From contig JACPCW010000095.1 of NCBI GenBank assembly GCA_016184365.1, forward strand, positions 1 to 49,587: DNA of 49,587 bases. Reading direction: 5' to 3'. Positions 33,446-42,473 of this stretch are shown here, piece by piece. Under the pieces are notes generated by a model. It saw only the letters and a list, made by a program, of their open reading frames with translations. It had not been told where the DNA came from and searched no databases. The stretch is from Candidatus Rokuibacteriota bacterium (GTDB taxonomy: Bacteria; Methylomirabilota; Methylomirabilia; Rokubacteriales; CSP1-6). The position numbers were made by a program, and so were the translations under genes. How positions within the stretch are numbered: position 1 is the stretch's first letter; each line of letters starts with the position of its first letter.

Positions 33446-33766
33446 ATGGCGAAGCGCAAGACGCTGATGGACGAGTTCCGCGAGGAACTCGTTGGCGACA
33501 AGGAACTCAACGAGCTTTACCAGCGCGAGCTGCGGAAGCTCAAGCTCGCAAATCAGATTCTGGCGGCACGGCAGACCGCCGGACTCAGCCAAGCCGCGCT
33601 CGCGAAACGGATCGGCACGCAGCAGAGCGGTGTGGCGCGTATGGAGGCCGCGAGCTGCTCCAGCTACACGATGGTTACGCTGGCGAAAATCGCAGCCGCT
33701 ACGGGGTTCAAGCTGGAAATCCGCTTCGTTCCGGACGGAGCCAAGCGGCAAACCGCCACGCGTTAA
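33446..33766 (+). CDS. HigA-like XRE antitoxin
   Basis: A 106-residue protein with a helix-turn-helix domain at about 35-95 (QILAARQTAGLSQAALAKRIGTQQSGVARME). ATG33446 has GAGGAGGAAACC before it. It lies 12 bases after the toxin remnant. Its frame, unlike the toxin's, is intact, so it may keep repressing its own promoter or act on other loci. Confidence 0.85.
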   Translation: MAKRKTLMDEFREELVGDKELNELYQRELRKLKLANQILAARQTAGLSQAALAKRIGTQQSGVARMEAASCSSYTMVTLAKIAAATGFKLEIRFVPDGAKRQTATR

Positions 33767-33815
33767 CCGACGCGCGGTCGTAGAGAGTCGCGGGCAGCTC
33801 CGGGGGTAGCTCCCT

Positions 33816-33963
33816 TTCCACGACCGGAGGCACCACGGCGCGACCATGGCGCTCAACCGGGGCTTCACGGCGCCGATCGTGATGGCGCTCGGCGGGTGGA
33901 AGACGGAGGGGATGATGCGGCGGTATGCCGCGTGACGGATGCGACTCTGCGGGCAGCGGCTGA
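33816..33963 (+). pseudogene. Fragment of a second tyrosine recombinase
   Basis: Translates as FHDRRHHGATMAL then GWKTEGMMRRYAA, followed by a frameshift and then VTDATLRAAAEE. It is about 90% identical at DNA level to 31616-31763 of the first integrase. Only this C-terminal part is left. The rest of 33767-34133 holds no gene. Confidence 0.85.
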
Positions 33964-34133
33964 GGAGTGCGATTTTGGAGGCGTTCTTGGGGCGAGAGGG
34001 ACATCTCTACCCAGGTGCCATTCAACGCAAACATCTGGGTTTCGGACGTCCGGCTCGGGTCGCCAGATAGTCTGGCGCCTGCTAGGGTGCCTGGCGGCCG
34101 TCGGGCGAGCGCTCGGACAAGGAGAGCGACACC

Positions 34134-35297
34134 GTGGACTTCGACCTGACCGACGAGCAGCGGCAGCTGCGCGACTCCGTGCGCGCCTTCATGCGGCAGG
34201 AGTGCACGCGGGACGTCGTCCAGCGGGCGCTGGCGGAGGGCCGGCACTCCGAGCGCTTGTGGCGCCGCATGGCGGAGATGGGGTGGCTCGGCGTCGCCAT
34301 CGACGAGCGTTACGGCGGCGCCGGCGGAAACATCGTCGACATGGCGATCATCGTGGAGGCGCTCGCGCCCGGCGAGCCGGCCATCGGCCCGTACTTCGCG
34401 ACCGTGTGCTTCGGCGGCAAGTCCGTCGGCTTCTTCGGCTCCGAGGCGCAGAAGCGCTTCTACCTGCCGCGCATCACCGCCGGTGAATGCGTCTTCTCGC
34501 TGTCCATCACCGAGCCCGGCGGCGGCACCGACGTCCTCGGCGCCATGCAGACGCATGCCGAGCGCGACGGCGACGGCTGGGTGCTCAACGGCGCCAAGAT
34601 GTTCACCTCGGCGGCGCAGCGCGCGGACTACATCGTCGTCGTCGCGCGCACGACGCGGCGGACCGACGTGCGGAAGGCCGCGGAGGGCGTGACGCTCTTC
34701 ATCGTCCCCAGGACCGCGCCGGGCGTGACCGTGCGCAAGATCGAGACGATCGTCCCGATCGAGGACACGAACGCCGTGTTCTACGACAACGTGCGGCTGC
34801 CGGCCGACGCCGTGCTCGGCGAGGAGGGCCGCGGGTTCTACCAGCTGCTGGCGACGCTCAACAACGAGCGCATCCTCGGCGGCGCCGCCGCGCTCGGCTG
34901 CGGCGTGGCCGCCTACGACGCCGCGCTCGCCTACGCCCGGGAGCGCACGGCGTTCGGGAAGATCATCGGCCAGATGCAGGCCATCCAGCACTACCTGGCC
35001 GACATGACGACCGAGCTCGACGCCGCGCGCCTGCTCGTGTACCGCGCGGCCTGGCTCCAGAGCGAGGGGCGGGAGTGCGGGGCGGAGGCCACGATGGCGA
35101 AGATGTACGCGGCCGATGTCGCCGTCCGCGCCTGCGACCGGGCCATCCAGATCCACGGCGGCATGGGCCTGACCGAGGAGGTCGACGTCGCCCGCTACTG
35201 GCGGCTTGCGCGGCTGTGGCAGATCGGTCCGATCACCAACGAGCAGTGCCGGAACATCATCGCGCAGATGCGCTGCGAGCTGCCGCGCTCGTACTGA
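34134..35297 (+). CDS. Acyl-CoA dehydrogenase
   Basis: A 387-residue acyl-CoA dehydrogenase with the usual three domains. Recognised segments are FSLSITEPGGGTDVLGAMQTHA (flavin/substrate loop), RTAFGKIIGQMQAIQHYLADM, and ACDRAIQIHGGMGLTEE (C-terminal signature). It introduces a 2,3-double bond into an acyl-CoA with electrons going to ETF. GTG34134 has AAGGAGAG about 10 bases upstream. The next gene starts 5 bases later, so both form an operon. Confidence 0.9.
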   Translation: MDFDLTDEQRQLRDSVRAFMRQECTRDVVQRALAEGRHSERLWRRMAEMGWLGVAIDERYGGAGGNIVDMAIIVEALAPGEPAIGPYFATVCFGGKSVGFFGSEAQKRFYLPRITAGECVFSLSITEPGGGTDVLGAMQTHAERDGDGWVLNGAKMFTSAAQRADYIVVVARTTRRTDVRKAAEGVTLFIVPRTAPGVTVRKIETIVPIEDTNAVFYDNVRLPADAVLGEEGRGFYQLLATLNNERILGGAAALGCGVAAYDAALAYARERTAFGKIIGQMQAIQHYLADMTTELDAARLLVYRAAWLQSEGRECGAEATMAKMYAADVAVRACDRAIQIHGGMGLTEEVDVARYWRLARLWQIGPITNEQCRNIIAQMRCELPRSY

Positions 35298-35302
35298 GAC
35301 CG

Positions 35303-36124
35303 ATGACGTCGCCCGCCTCGCTCATCGACGACGTCGCCGCGGAACAGGCCGCGCTCGAGGCGGTGGTCCGCGGCCTCCCCGAGACGGCGTGGGCGACTCC
35401 GACGTTCGCCGCGGGATGGGACGTCCGCGATCACATCGCGCACCTGGCGTTCTTCGACGACATGGCCGCGCTCGCGATCGTGGATGCCGCGGGGTTCGCG
35501 AACGAGGTCGCGCTCGCGCTGTCCGGGATCGACGCGTACGAGGCGCGCTGGCTCGCCCGCGGCCGCGCCCTCGACGTGCCCGCGCTGCTCGCGTGGTGGC
35601 GCCGGGCGCGCGCGGCGCTGCGCGACGCGGCCCGCGCGCTGCCGCCGAAGGGGCAGCTGCCGTGGTACGGGCCGCCGATGAGCCCCGCCACGTTCCTCAC
35701 CGCGCGCCTGATGGAGACGTGGTCCCACGGTCAGGACGTCGTCGACGCCACCGGCCGCCATCGCGAGGACAGCGACCGGCTGCGCCACGTCGCCACGCTC
35801 GGCGTGCGGACACGCGGGTTCTCGTACCGTGTCCGCGGCAAGGAGCCGCCCGCCGATCCCGTGCGCGTGGAGCTCGTGCTGCCGTCGGGCGCGGCGTGGA
35901 CGGACGGCCTCGAGGAGGCGTCGAGCCGGATCAGCGGGACGGCGCGCGACTTCTGCCTCGTCGTCACGCAGCGCCGCCACGTCGAGGACACCGCGCTCGT
36001 CGTCCACGGCGGCGCCGCCGCGGAGTGGATGCGGCTCGCTCAGGCCTTCGCCGGTCCGCCGGGCGCGGGCCGGCCGCCCGGATTGTTTCCGAAGTCGGCA
36101 GACGGCGGACGCGCGCGTCCCTGA
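35303..36124 (+). CDS. TIGR03084-like/maleylpyruvate isomerase-type protein
   Basis: A 273-residue DinB-like helical-bundle protein. Segments AGWDVRDHIAHLAFFDD and ARLMETWSHGQDVVDATG contain the His/Glu/His residues that bind metal in the mycothiol-dependent isomerase group, and the C-terminal part follows the TIGR03084 pattern. Its role is unknown. Co-transcription with an acyl-CoA dehydrogenase is in line with a role in acyl-CoA breakdown. Confidence 0.7.
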   Translation: MTSPASLIDDVAAEQAALEAVVRGLPETAWATPTFAAGWDVRDHIAHLAFFDDMAALAIVDAAGFANEVALALSGIDAYEARWLARGRALDVPALLAWWRRARAALRDAARALPPKGQLPWYGPPMSPATFLTARLMETWSHGQDVVDATGRHREDSDRLRHVATLGVRTRGFSYRVRGKEPPADPVRVELVLPSGAAWTDGLEEASSRISGTARDFCLVVTQRRHVEDTALVVHGGAAAEWMRLAQAFAGPPGAGRPPGLFPKSADGGRARP

Positions 36125-36151
36125 CCGGCTTTACTCGGTTGCCGGCCGGGC

Positions 36152-37153
36152 CTAATCGTGCGGGTGCGGGATCGCCTTGTTGTGACCCGCGGTCTTGCCG
36201 GTCAGCGTGTCGGGATCGTAGGGGACGGCGTAGCCGCGGACCTTGTTGTTCGTGACGACGTTTTCGCTGCCCCAGTCGCCGATCCCGTAGTCGTAGCCGA
36301 AGGCGTTACAGTCGGGCCCTTCATCGAACACGCGGTTGTTGTCGATGACGAGACGGTCGCCGAGGCCGTAAATTCCGACGTCGGCGTTGCCGACGATGTT
36401 GTTCTTGCTGACCGTGCTGTCGTCGCTCGTGAAGACCAGAACGGCCGTCGCCACGTAGTCGCTCGTTCCGCACCACTGGTTGCCCGCGATGGTGTTGTGG
36501 ATGACCGTGCCCCGCGCCCCGAATCCGATCTGCACGGCGTTCGCGGCCAGGTTCGTCTGCGTGGCGCTCTCGCCGACGTGGTTGTGGTGGATGCCCGCGA
36601 CGACGTCGCCGTTCACGACGATGCCCGTCTTCTGGTAAGCGTCGACGATGTTGTGCGTGATCTCGACGGCGACCGGGCCCGGATGTGTGCCGTCGAAGGG
36701 CGGGTTCCGCACCTCGATGGCGTTGCCCTCCTGGCAGCCGCTCGGGCCCTTGTTGATGGCGATCACCTCGTTGTGAGTGATCGCGCCGCTCGCGCTCTGG
36801 AACAAGATGCCGCGCAGCCGCCTGTCGACGGGAGCGGCCGGCGAACAGACGTTCTTCAGCCCGGCCGCCGTGATGGTGACACGCGTCACGTGCGCGGTGG
36901 CGCCGCCGTTGCGGACGACAGCCCCGGCAAACGAGCCGTTCAGCGGGTCGACGGCGGTGATCGTGTAGTCCGCGCCGTCGAGCGTCATGCCGTCGGGCAC
37001 GACGATCGTCTGGTCGGTCGTGCAGTCCGCCTCGAGCGTCATCGTGTTTCCGGCGACGGTGAACGCGCACGTGCTGACCGCGTGCGCGATGGACGCGGCA
37101 GCGACCACCGCGCCGAACACGAGCAGGGCAGCGAAGATGGGGCGGGGCGTCAT
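36152..37153 (-). CDS. Secreted right-handed parallel beta-helix protein
   Basis: A 333-residue exported protein. Signal peptide residues 1-25 (ending AHA). The body has repeated beta-helix coils with Asn-rich turns (THNEVIAINKG, EITHNIVDAYQKTGIVVNG, VIHNTIAGN, SKNNIVGNADVGIYG). A GGAGG site lies before ATG37153. Such proteins bind or cleave polysaccharides or act as surface proteins; no catalytic triad is recognisable. It is convergent with the upstream operon, 27 bases away. Confidence 0.75.
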   Translation of the reverse strand: MTPRPIFAALLVFGAVVAAASIAHAVSTCAFTVAGNTMTLEADCTTDQTIVVPDGMTLDGADYTITAVDPLNGSFAGAVVRNGGATAHVTRVTITAAGLKNVCSPAAPVDRRLRGILFQSASGAITHNEVIAINKGPSGCQEGNAIEVRNPPFDGTHPGPVAVEITHNIVDAYQKTGIVVNGDVVAGIHHNHVGESATQTNLAANAVQIGFGARGTVIHNTIAGNQWCGTSDYVATAVLVFTSDDSTVSKNNIVGNADVGIYGLGDRLVIDNNRVFDEGPDCNAFGYDYGIGDWGSENVVTNNKVRGYAVPYDPDTLTGKTAGHNKAIPHPHD

Positions 37154-37366
37154 GTGGGGGCCTCCTTCGATGGCGGCTGTGAGATCGACTCGTCCGACGA
37201 AGGACCGATAGGTGACACGAAGCTAGTGACGAAAAAGCCGATTGTTCAATGAGCCGTTTGAACCGGTACGAGTGAGCAGAAGCGAGCCGTTCTTGTGGCA
37301 CCATCGCTCGTGATGATCTCGACGGTGACCCGACGAGCGGCGCGTTCCCGGCGTGCCGCCCTCCCC

Positions 37367-37675
37367 ATGACGTGCCGCGCGTTCGTCGTCGCGGCGGTCT
37401 TCGCCGCCGGCTGCGCGTCCACGTCCGTGCCGGCGCGGTGGGACAAAACTGGCGCGACGACGGCCGATTACGACCGCGACTCGCGGGCGTGCGGGGAGGA
37501 GGCGGCGACGGCGACCGCGCCTTCGGAGAGAGACGAACGCCGCTCCTCCGGGCGGTTCATCGAGCAATGGCGCGAGCTGCTGCTCCACATGAATCTCTCC
37601 AGCCGCCAGCCGGAACGTGATCGCGTCTTCGTGAAGTGCATGGAAGCGCGCGGATGGCGGCCGGCGAAGGAATAG
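37367..37675 (+). CDS. Small lipoprotein of unknown function
   Basis: From ATG37367 a short signal with the lipobox AAGC, then a 85-residue soluble, charged part (DYDRDSRACGEEA, FVKCMEARGWRP) with two further Cys. Starts at 37295 and 37313 are in frame, but give a long Arg-rich N-region. It overlaps no other gene and lies 12 bases before pssA. Confidence 0.55.
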   Translation: MTCRAFVVAAVFAAGCASTSVPARWDKTGATTADYDRDSRACGEEAATATAPSERDERRSSGRFIEQWRELLLHMNLSSRQPERDRVFVKCMEARGWRPAKE

Positions 37676-37687
37676 CCAGGCCATGAC

Positions 37688-38296
37688 ATGGTGAAGCCGC
37701 CCCCCACGCACTTCTCGATGATCCGCAACTTCCATCTGGCGGACGTGTTCACGATCGCCAACGGGTTTTGCGGCGTGGCGGCGATCTTCGCGGCCATGCG
37801 GTTTCTCACGACCGGCGAGCGCTGGCACCTGTACGCGGCCGCGGTGCTGGTGCCCGTCGCGCTCGTGTTCGACGTGCTGGACGGGAGCATCGCGCGGTGG
37901 CGTCACAGGGCGTCGCCGATGGGACGCGAGCTGGATTCGCTGGCGGACGTGATTTCCTTCGGCGTGGCGCCCGCGAGCATCGCGTTCGCCGCGGGCGTGA
38001 ACCGCGTGCTCGATCAGTTCGTGCTGATGTACTTCGTCGGCTGCGGTCTCAGCCGTCTCGCGCGCTTCAACGTCACGGCGGAAGCGCTGGCCGGCGCGGC
38101 GGGGAAGGTGACGTACTTCGAGGGGACGCCGATTCCGACGAGCGTCGTCCCGCTCGGCGTGCTCATGCTCGCGTTCTCACGCGACGCGCTCTATCCGGTT
38201 CGGTGGCTCGGCGTCGAGCTGCACCTGGTCGTGCTGCTGTTCCTGCTCTCGGGCAGCCTGATGATCAGCAAGACGCTGCGGATCCCCAAGCTGTAG
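37688..38296 (+). CDS. pssA: CDP-diacylglycerol-serine O-phosphatidyltransferase
   Basis: A 202-residue membrane protein of the CDP-alcohol phosphotransferase family. The signature D-G-x2-A-R-x8-G-x3-D-x3-D is complete, running from DGSIAR through GRELDSLAD. It makes phosphatidylserine, the precursor of phosphatidylethanolamine. The start MVKPPPTHFSMIRNFHLADVF is typical for PssA (ATG37688). It is followed by a glycosyltransferase, AsnB and a methyltransferase; whether these form one pathway is open. Confidence 0.88.
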   Translation: MVKPPPTHFSMIRNFHLADVFTIANGFCGVAAIFAAMRFLTTGERWHLYAAAVLVPVALVFDVLDGSIARWRHRASPMGRELDSLADVISFGVAPASIAFAAGVNRVLDQFVLMYFVGCGLSRLARFNVTAEALAGAAGKVTYFEGTPIPTSVVPLGVLMLAFSRDALYPVRWLGVELHLVVLLFLLSGSLMISKTLRIPKL

Positions 38297-38338
38297 TCAC
38301 CCCCCGCGCCGGAATGCTAGACTCGCGCTATTACAACT

Positions 38339-39310
38339 TTGCCGCATCCCGCCGAAGGTCTTTCCGTCGTCGTGCCGGTCCTCAACGAGGAAGACAGTCT
38401 CGAACCGCTCCAGGCACGTCTCGAGGCGGTGCTCAAGACGCTCGCGATGCCGTACGAGGTCATCTACGTCGACGACGGCAGCACCGACCGGTCGTGGGAG
38501 GTCCTGAAGCGGCTCGCGGCGTCGCACGTCGGCGTCGGCGTGGTCCGGCTGCGACGGAACTTCGGCCAGGCCTCCGCGATGGCCGCGGGATTCGCGCACG
38601 CCCGGTATCCGATCGTGGTGACGCTCGACGCGGATCTGCAGAACGACCCGGGTGACATTCCGCGTCTGCTCGCGGCGCTCGACGACGACCACGACGTCGT
38701 CGCGGGCTGGCGGCGGGTGCGCCGCGACGCGTGGCTCACGCGCCTGGTGCCGTCGCGCATCGCGAACTGGCTGATTCGCGCGGTGACCGGCGTCGAGCTC
38801 CACGACTCCGGCTGCACGCTGCGCGCCTACCGCCGCGAGATCCTCCAGGACCTCACGCTCTTCGGCGAGCTGCACCGGTTTCTTCCCGTGCTCGCGGCAT
38901 GGGTGGGGGGCCGCATCAAGGAGATCGAGGTCACGCACCATCCGCGCGCGCACGGCAAGTCGAAGTACGGCCCGCTGCGCACGTTCAAGGTCGTCGTCGA
39001 CCTCATCACGCTGAAGTTCCTGCGCGACTTCTCCGGCCGACCGAACTACGTGTTCGGCGGCTTCGGCCTCGCGTGCCTGCTGCTCGGCGCCGTCGCGTTC
39101 GCCGTGGTCGCCTACCGCGTGCTCGTGCTGCAGCGTCTCGAAGCGACGCCGATGGTCTTCCTCATGGTCATCTTCGTGTTCGTCGGCGCGCTGTCGATCT
39201 TCATGGGCTTCCTCGCCGAGATCGTGATCCGTGGTTTCCACGACACGACGCGCAAGCCGGCGTATTACGTCCGGCAGACCATCGGGCTCGATCGCGCCGA
39301 CGACGCGTAA
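38339..39310 (+). CDS. GT2 glycosyltransferase (polyprenyl-phosphate type) with C-terminal helices
   Basis: A 323-residue protein. The GT-A domain starts SVVVPVLNEEDSL and has VDDGSTDRSW and TLDADLQNDPGD (DXD region), then two hydrophobic helices near 235-275. This is the DPM1/ArnC/GtrB pattern, in which a sugar is moved from a nucleotide to polyprenyl phosphate. The start TTG38339 is used because it begins the conserved domain; a TAGACT lies at 38318-38323, so the leader would be very short. It is 5 bases from asnB. Confidence 0.82.
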   Translation: MPHPAEGLSVVVPVLNEEDSLEPLQARLEAVLKTLAMPYEVIYVDDGSTDRSWEVLKRLAASHVGVGVVRLRRNFGQASAMAAGFAHARYPIVVTLDADLQNDPGDIPRLLAALDDDHDVVAGWRRVRRDAWLTRLVPSRIANWLIRAVTGVELHDSGCTLRAYRREILQDLTLFGELHRFLPVLAAWVGGRIKEIEVTHHPRAHGKSKYGPLRTFKVVVDLITLKFLRDFSGRPNYVFGGFGLACLLLGAVAFAVVAYRVLVLQRLEATPMVFLMVIFVFVGALSIFMGFLAEIVIRGFHDTTRKPAYYVRQTIGLDRADDA

Positions 39311-39315
39311 GGCCG

Positions 39316-41202
39316 ATGTGCGGGATCGTCGGTAACGTCCTCGCGCGGAGCGACCGGTCACCGGATCCGGACGTGCTCCGCCGGATGGCCGCTCGCCTCA
39401 CGCACCGCGGCCCCGACGAGGGCGGCTTCGCCGTGCGCGGGCCGTGCGGTCTCGGGATCCGGCGGCTCCGCATCATCGATCTGGCGACGGGCCAGCAGCC
39501 GATGACCGGCGAGGACGAGCGCGTCTGGGTCGTCTTCAACGGCGAGATCTACAACTACCAGGCGCTGACCGACGAGCTCCGCGCGCGCGGCCATCGGTTC
39601 CGGTCGCGCTCCGACACCGAGTCGATCGTGCATGCCTACGAAGACCTCGGTGTCGCGGCCTTCGAGCGTCTCGACGGCATGTTCGGCGTGGCCATCTGGG
39701 ACGAATCGGCGCGGACGCTCGTGCTCGCGCGCGATCCCGTCGGGATCAAGCCGCTCTACTACGCGCTGCTGCCGGACCAGCTGGTCTTCGGATCCGAGCT
39801 GAAGGCGCTCCTCGAGCACCCCGCCGTCCAGCGCACGCTCGATCCGGCGGCGCTCGCCCAGTACCTGATGCACGAGTACGTGCCGGCGCCGCGCTCGATC
39901 TTCCAGGGCATCCGGAAGCTGCCCGCGGGGCACTGGCTCGCATACACCGAGGGGCGCGTGAAGATCGACCGCTTCTGGGACGCGACGTACGAGGAAGACG
40001 CGCGGATCGGCGAAGCGGACGCGATCGCGCGCGTCCGGACGGAGCTCGACCGCGCGGTGCGCGCGCAGCTCGTCAGCGACGTGCCGCTCGGCGTGTTCCT
40101 CTCCGGCGGGCTCGACTCGAGCGCCGTCGCCGCGTTCGCGTCACGGCACGCGGCGGGGCGTCTCCGCACCTTCGCGATCGGCTTCGAGGACCCGTCGTTC
40201 GACGAATCCGCGCACGCGCGCCGCGTGGCCGACGCGCTCGGCACCGAGCATCACGAAGCGATCATGAGCCCGGCGGCCGCGCTCGAGCTCGTGGAGCGCG
40301 TGCCCGATCTCATCGACGAGCCGCTCGGCGACGCGTCGCTGCTGCCGACGTTTCTCCTCTCGCGATTCGCCCGGCGATCGGTGACGGTCGCGCTGTCGGG
40401 CGACGGTGGCGACGAGGTGTTTGCCGGCTACCCGACCTACCAGGCGCATCGCGTCGCGCGGCTCGTCGCGCGCGTGCCGGCGCTGGCGCGGCTCGCGCGG
40501 CCGATCGTCGAGCGCCTGCCGGTCTCGCTGAACGACCTGAGCCTCGACTTCAAGCTGAAGCGGTTCGTCCGCGGGCTCGGGTATGCGCATCCCGCCGAGC
40601 GGCATGCCGCATGGCTCGGGTCGTTCACGCCGCCGGAGCTCGGCGAGCTGCTGACGCCCCCCGCGCTGGCCGGCGTCGACGGCGCCGCGGGGTATGGCGA
40701 GATCCGCGAGACGTTCGCGCGCGTCGCGGGCGCGTCCTGGCTCAACCAGATCCTGTACCTCGACCTCCACGGCTATCTCGGCGAGGGCGTGCTCACGAAG
40801 GTCGATCGCGCGAGCATGGCGTGCTCGCTCGAAGTGCGTCCGCCGATGCTCGACCGCGGCGTCGTCGAGCTCGCGGCGTCGTTGCCGGCCGGGCTCAAGC
40901 TCCGCGGCTTCGCGACGAAGTACGTCCTGCGCCGCGCGCTCGACGGTATGGTGCCGGACGAGATCCTGCGCCGGAAGAAGAAGGGCTTCGGCATTCCGCT
41001 CGGTCGCTGGTTGCTCGGCGAGCTTGCGCCGCTGCTGCGCGAGGTGTGCGCGCCCGAGCGCATCCGCGCCGGCGGCCTCTTCCGTCCCGACGTCGTCCAG
41101 CGCCTCATCGCCGAGCATCGGCAGGGCCGCCACGACCACCGCAAGAAGCTCTACACGCTCCTCGTGTTCCAGCTGTGGGCCGACCGGTACCGTCCGAGCT
41201 GA
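39316..41202 (+). CDS. asnB: Glutamine-hydrolysing asparagine synthetase (AsnB)
   Basis: A 628-residue protein. N-terminal glutaminase with the catalytic Cys2 (MCGIVGN), then the synthetase domain with the PP-loop LSGGLDSSAVAAFA. Start ATG39316. The motif THRGPDEGG in the glutaminase part and GDGGDEVFAGY in the synthetase part are standard. It makes asparagine, but members next to glycosyltransferases and methyltransferases often amidate cell-surface sugars or peptides; the context suggests this possibility. Confidence 0.9.
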   Translation: MCGIVGNVLARSDRSPDPDVLRRMAARLTHRGPDEGGFAVRGPCGLGIRRLRIIDLATGQQPMTGEDERVWVVFNGEIYNYQALTDELRARGHRFRSRSDTESIVHAYEDLGVAAFERLDGMFGVAIWDESARTLVLARDPVGIKPLYYALLPDQLVFGSELKALLEHPAVQRTLDPAALAQYLMHEYVPAPRSIFQGIRKLPAGHWLAYTEGRVKIDRFWDATYEEDARIGEADAIARVRTELDRAVRAQLVSDVPLGVFLSGGLDSSAVAAFASRHAAGRLRTFAIGFEDPSFDESAHARRVADALGTEHHEAIMSPAAALELVERVPDLIDEPLGDASLLPTFLLSRFARRSVTVALSGDGGDEVFAGYPTYQAHRVARLVARVPALARLARPIVERLPVSLNDLSLDFKLKRFVRGLGYAHPAERHAAWLGSFTPPELGELLTPPALAGVDGAAGYGEIRETFARVAGASWLNQILYLDLHGYLGEGVLTKVDRASMACSLEVRPPMLDRGVVELAASLPAGLKLRGFATKYVLRRALDGMVPDEILRRKKKGFGIPLGRWLLGELAPLLREVCAPERIRAGGLFRPDVVQRLIAEHRQGRHDHRKKLYTLLVFQLWADRYRPS

Positions 41203-41984
41203 CCGCGCTCGAGCGCGGGTCGCCCGAGCGCTTCGGATATTCGTGGGACATCTTTCACGAGATCCTCCCCGAGCATCAGGAGCAGTTCCGGCGCTGGACC
41301 GCGCCGCTGCCGCGTTCGGCCTGGCGCGGCGCCCGGTTCCTCGACGTCGGCTGCGGCATCGGCCGCAACAGCTACTGGGCGATGGAGGCGGGCGCCGCGG
41401 GCGGCGTGGCGATCGACGTCGACGAGCGCTCGCTCGCCGCGGCCCGCCGCAACCTGTCGCGTTTTCCCGCGGTCGAAGTCCGGCGACAGAGCGCGTACGA
41501 CATCGCGGACGAGAGCGCGTTCGACATCGTGTTCAGCATCGGTGTCCTCCACCACCTCGGCGACCCCGACGCGGCGCTGCGACGGATGGTGCAGGCGACG
41601 CGTCCCGGCGGACGCGTGCTGATCTGGGTGTACGGACGCGAGAACAACGGATGGATCGTGCACGGTTTCGATCCACTGCGCCGGCTGCTGTTCAGCCGAC
41701 TGCCGCTCGGCGTCGTCTATCGGCTGTCGGCGGCGCCGACGCTGCTGCTGTGGACGGCGTTACGGCTCGGCCTCGGCCGCCTCGCGTACTACCGGCTGCT
41801 GCGGCGCTTCTCCTGGCGGCACCTGCGCGCGATCGTGTTCGATCAGATGATTCCGCGCGTGGCGCACTACTGGCCGCGGCCGCACGTCGAGCGGCTGCTC
41901 ACGAACGCCGGCCTCGCCGACGTGCAGCTCGAGTGGGTGAATCAGATGTCGTGGGCGGCGGCAGGCACGCGCCCGTCGCGCTGA
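41175..41984 (+). CDS. SAM-dependent class I methyltransferase
   Basis: About 269 residues from GTG41175, overlapping the end of asnB by 28 bases (the only start codon near the conserved beginning). The SAM motif is FLDVGCGIGRN, followed by VAIDVDERSL and IGVLHHLGDPDAAL (motif around the catalytic loop). A C-terminal helical region follows. The substrate is unknown; the tight coupling to asnB implies the same pathway. Confidence 0.8.
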   Translation: MGRPVPSELTALERGSPERFGYSWDIFHEILPEHQEQFRRWTAPLPRSAWRGARFLDVGCGIGRNSYWAMEAGAAGGVAIDVDERSLAAARRNLSRFPAVEVRRQSAYDIADESAFDIVFSIGVLHHLGDPDAALRRMVQATRPGGRVLIWVYGRENNGWIVHGFDPLRRLLFSRLPLGVVYRLSAAPTLLLWTALRLGLGRLAYYRLLRRFSWRHLRAIVFDQMIPRVAHYWPRPHVERLLTNAGLADVQLEWVNQMSWAAAGTRPSR

Positions 41985-41994
41985 CGGCGGATCC

Positions 41995-42261
41995 TCAGGC
42001 TTCGAACGCGCGGTGCTCGTCGTCGTTCGGCGCCTCGAAGTGCAGCCACGCGACGTGGATCACGTGCTTGACCTCGAGACAGACCGAGCAGAATCCCTGC
42101 TGCTGCTCGAACTCGTCCGAGCCTGCGAGGCCGATGCGGGCATGACGGACTTCGCGGACGCCGAGCCCGAGCTTGTCCGCGAGGCAACCGTCGCAGAACG
42201 CGTGGCCCGGGTAAGCCTTCAGGTGCTCCGCGGCCTGGAGTCGGGCGTCGGTGATGGCCAT
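41995..42261 (-). CDS. Small CxxC protein, possible zinc-binding
   Basis: An 88-residue protein with two CxxC pairs (FCDGCLADKLGL and FCSVCLEVKHV), likely one zinc site. ATG42261 has GAGGAAA upstream. No family is recognised. It is convergent with the methyltransferase (10 bases apart). The frame is open further upstream, but that part is non-conserved in appearance. The 212-bp gap to 42474 holds no other gene. Confidence 0.6.
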   Translation of the reverse strand: MAITDARLQAAEHLKAYPGHAFCDGCLADKLGLGVREVRHARIGLAGSDEFEQQQGFCSVCLEVKHVIHVAWLHFEAPNDDEHRAFEA

Positions 42262-42458
42262 CGAGGTTTCCTCGACCCGCGCGATCCGCCGAGGCATAGC
42301 AACACCGGTACCAGCGGATGCCAGTGTCGATAACCTACCGCCGACGTGCCGTTCGTACCGTTTTGCGTGCCTGGTGCCGCCGCCGAATGACGTCCGGTCC
42401 GACCGCGCATGCCACGTTGACGCGTCCCGTGCCATTTTTCCGCGCCGAGCCCGTCTGA

Positions 42459-42464
42459 TATGAT
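42459..42464 (+). promoter_or_regulatory. -10 element of the NHLP-like operon
   Basis: TATGAT lies exactly 9 bases before ATG42474, so the transcript would be almost leaderless. Confidence 0.5.
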
Positions 42465-42473
42465 CCGTTGGCC

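Noticed and set aside
36122-36160. Possible terminator between the convergent genes at 36124 and 36152
   Set aside because: A short GCCGGC/CCGGCC pairing exists, but it is weak, has no T-run and is not better than background in this DNA.
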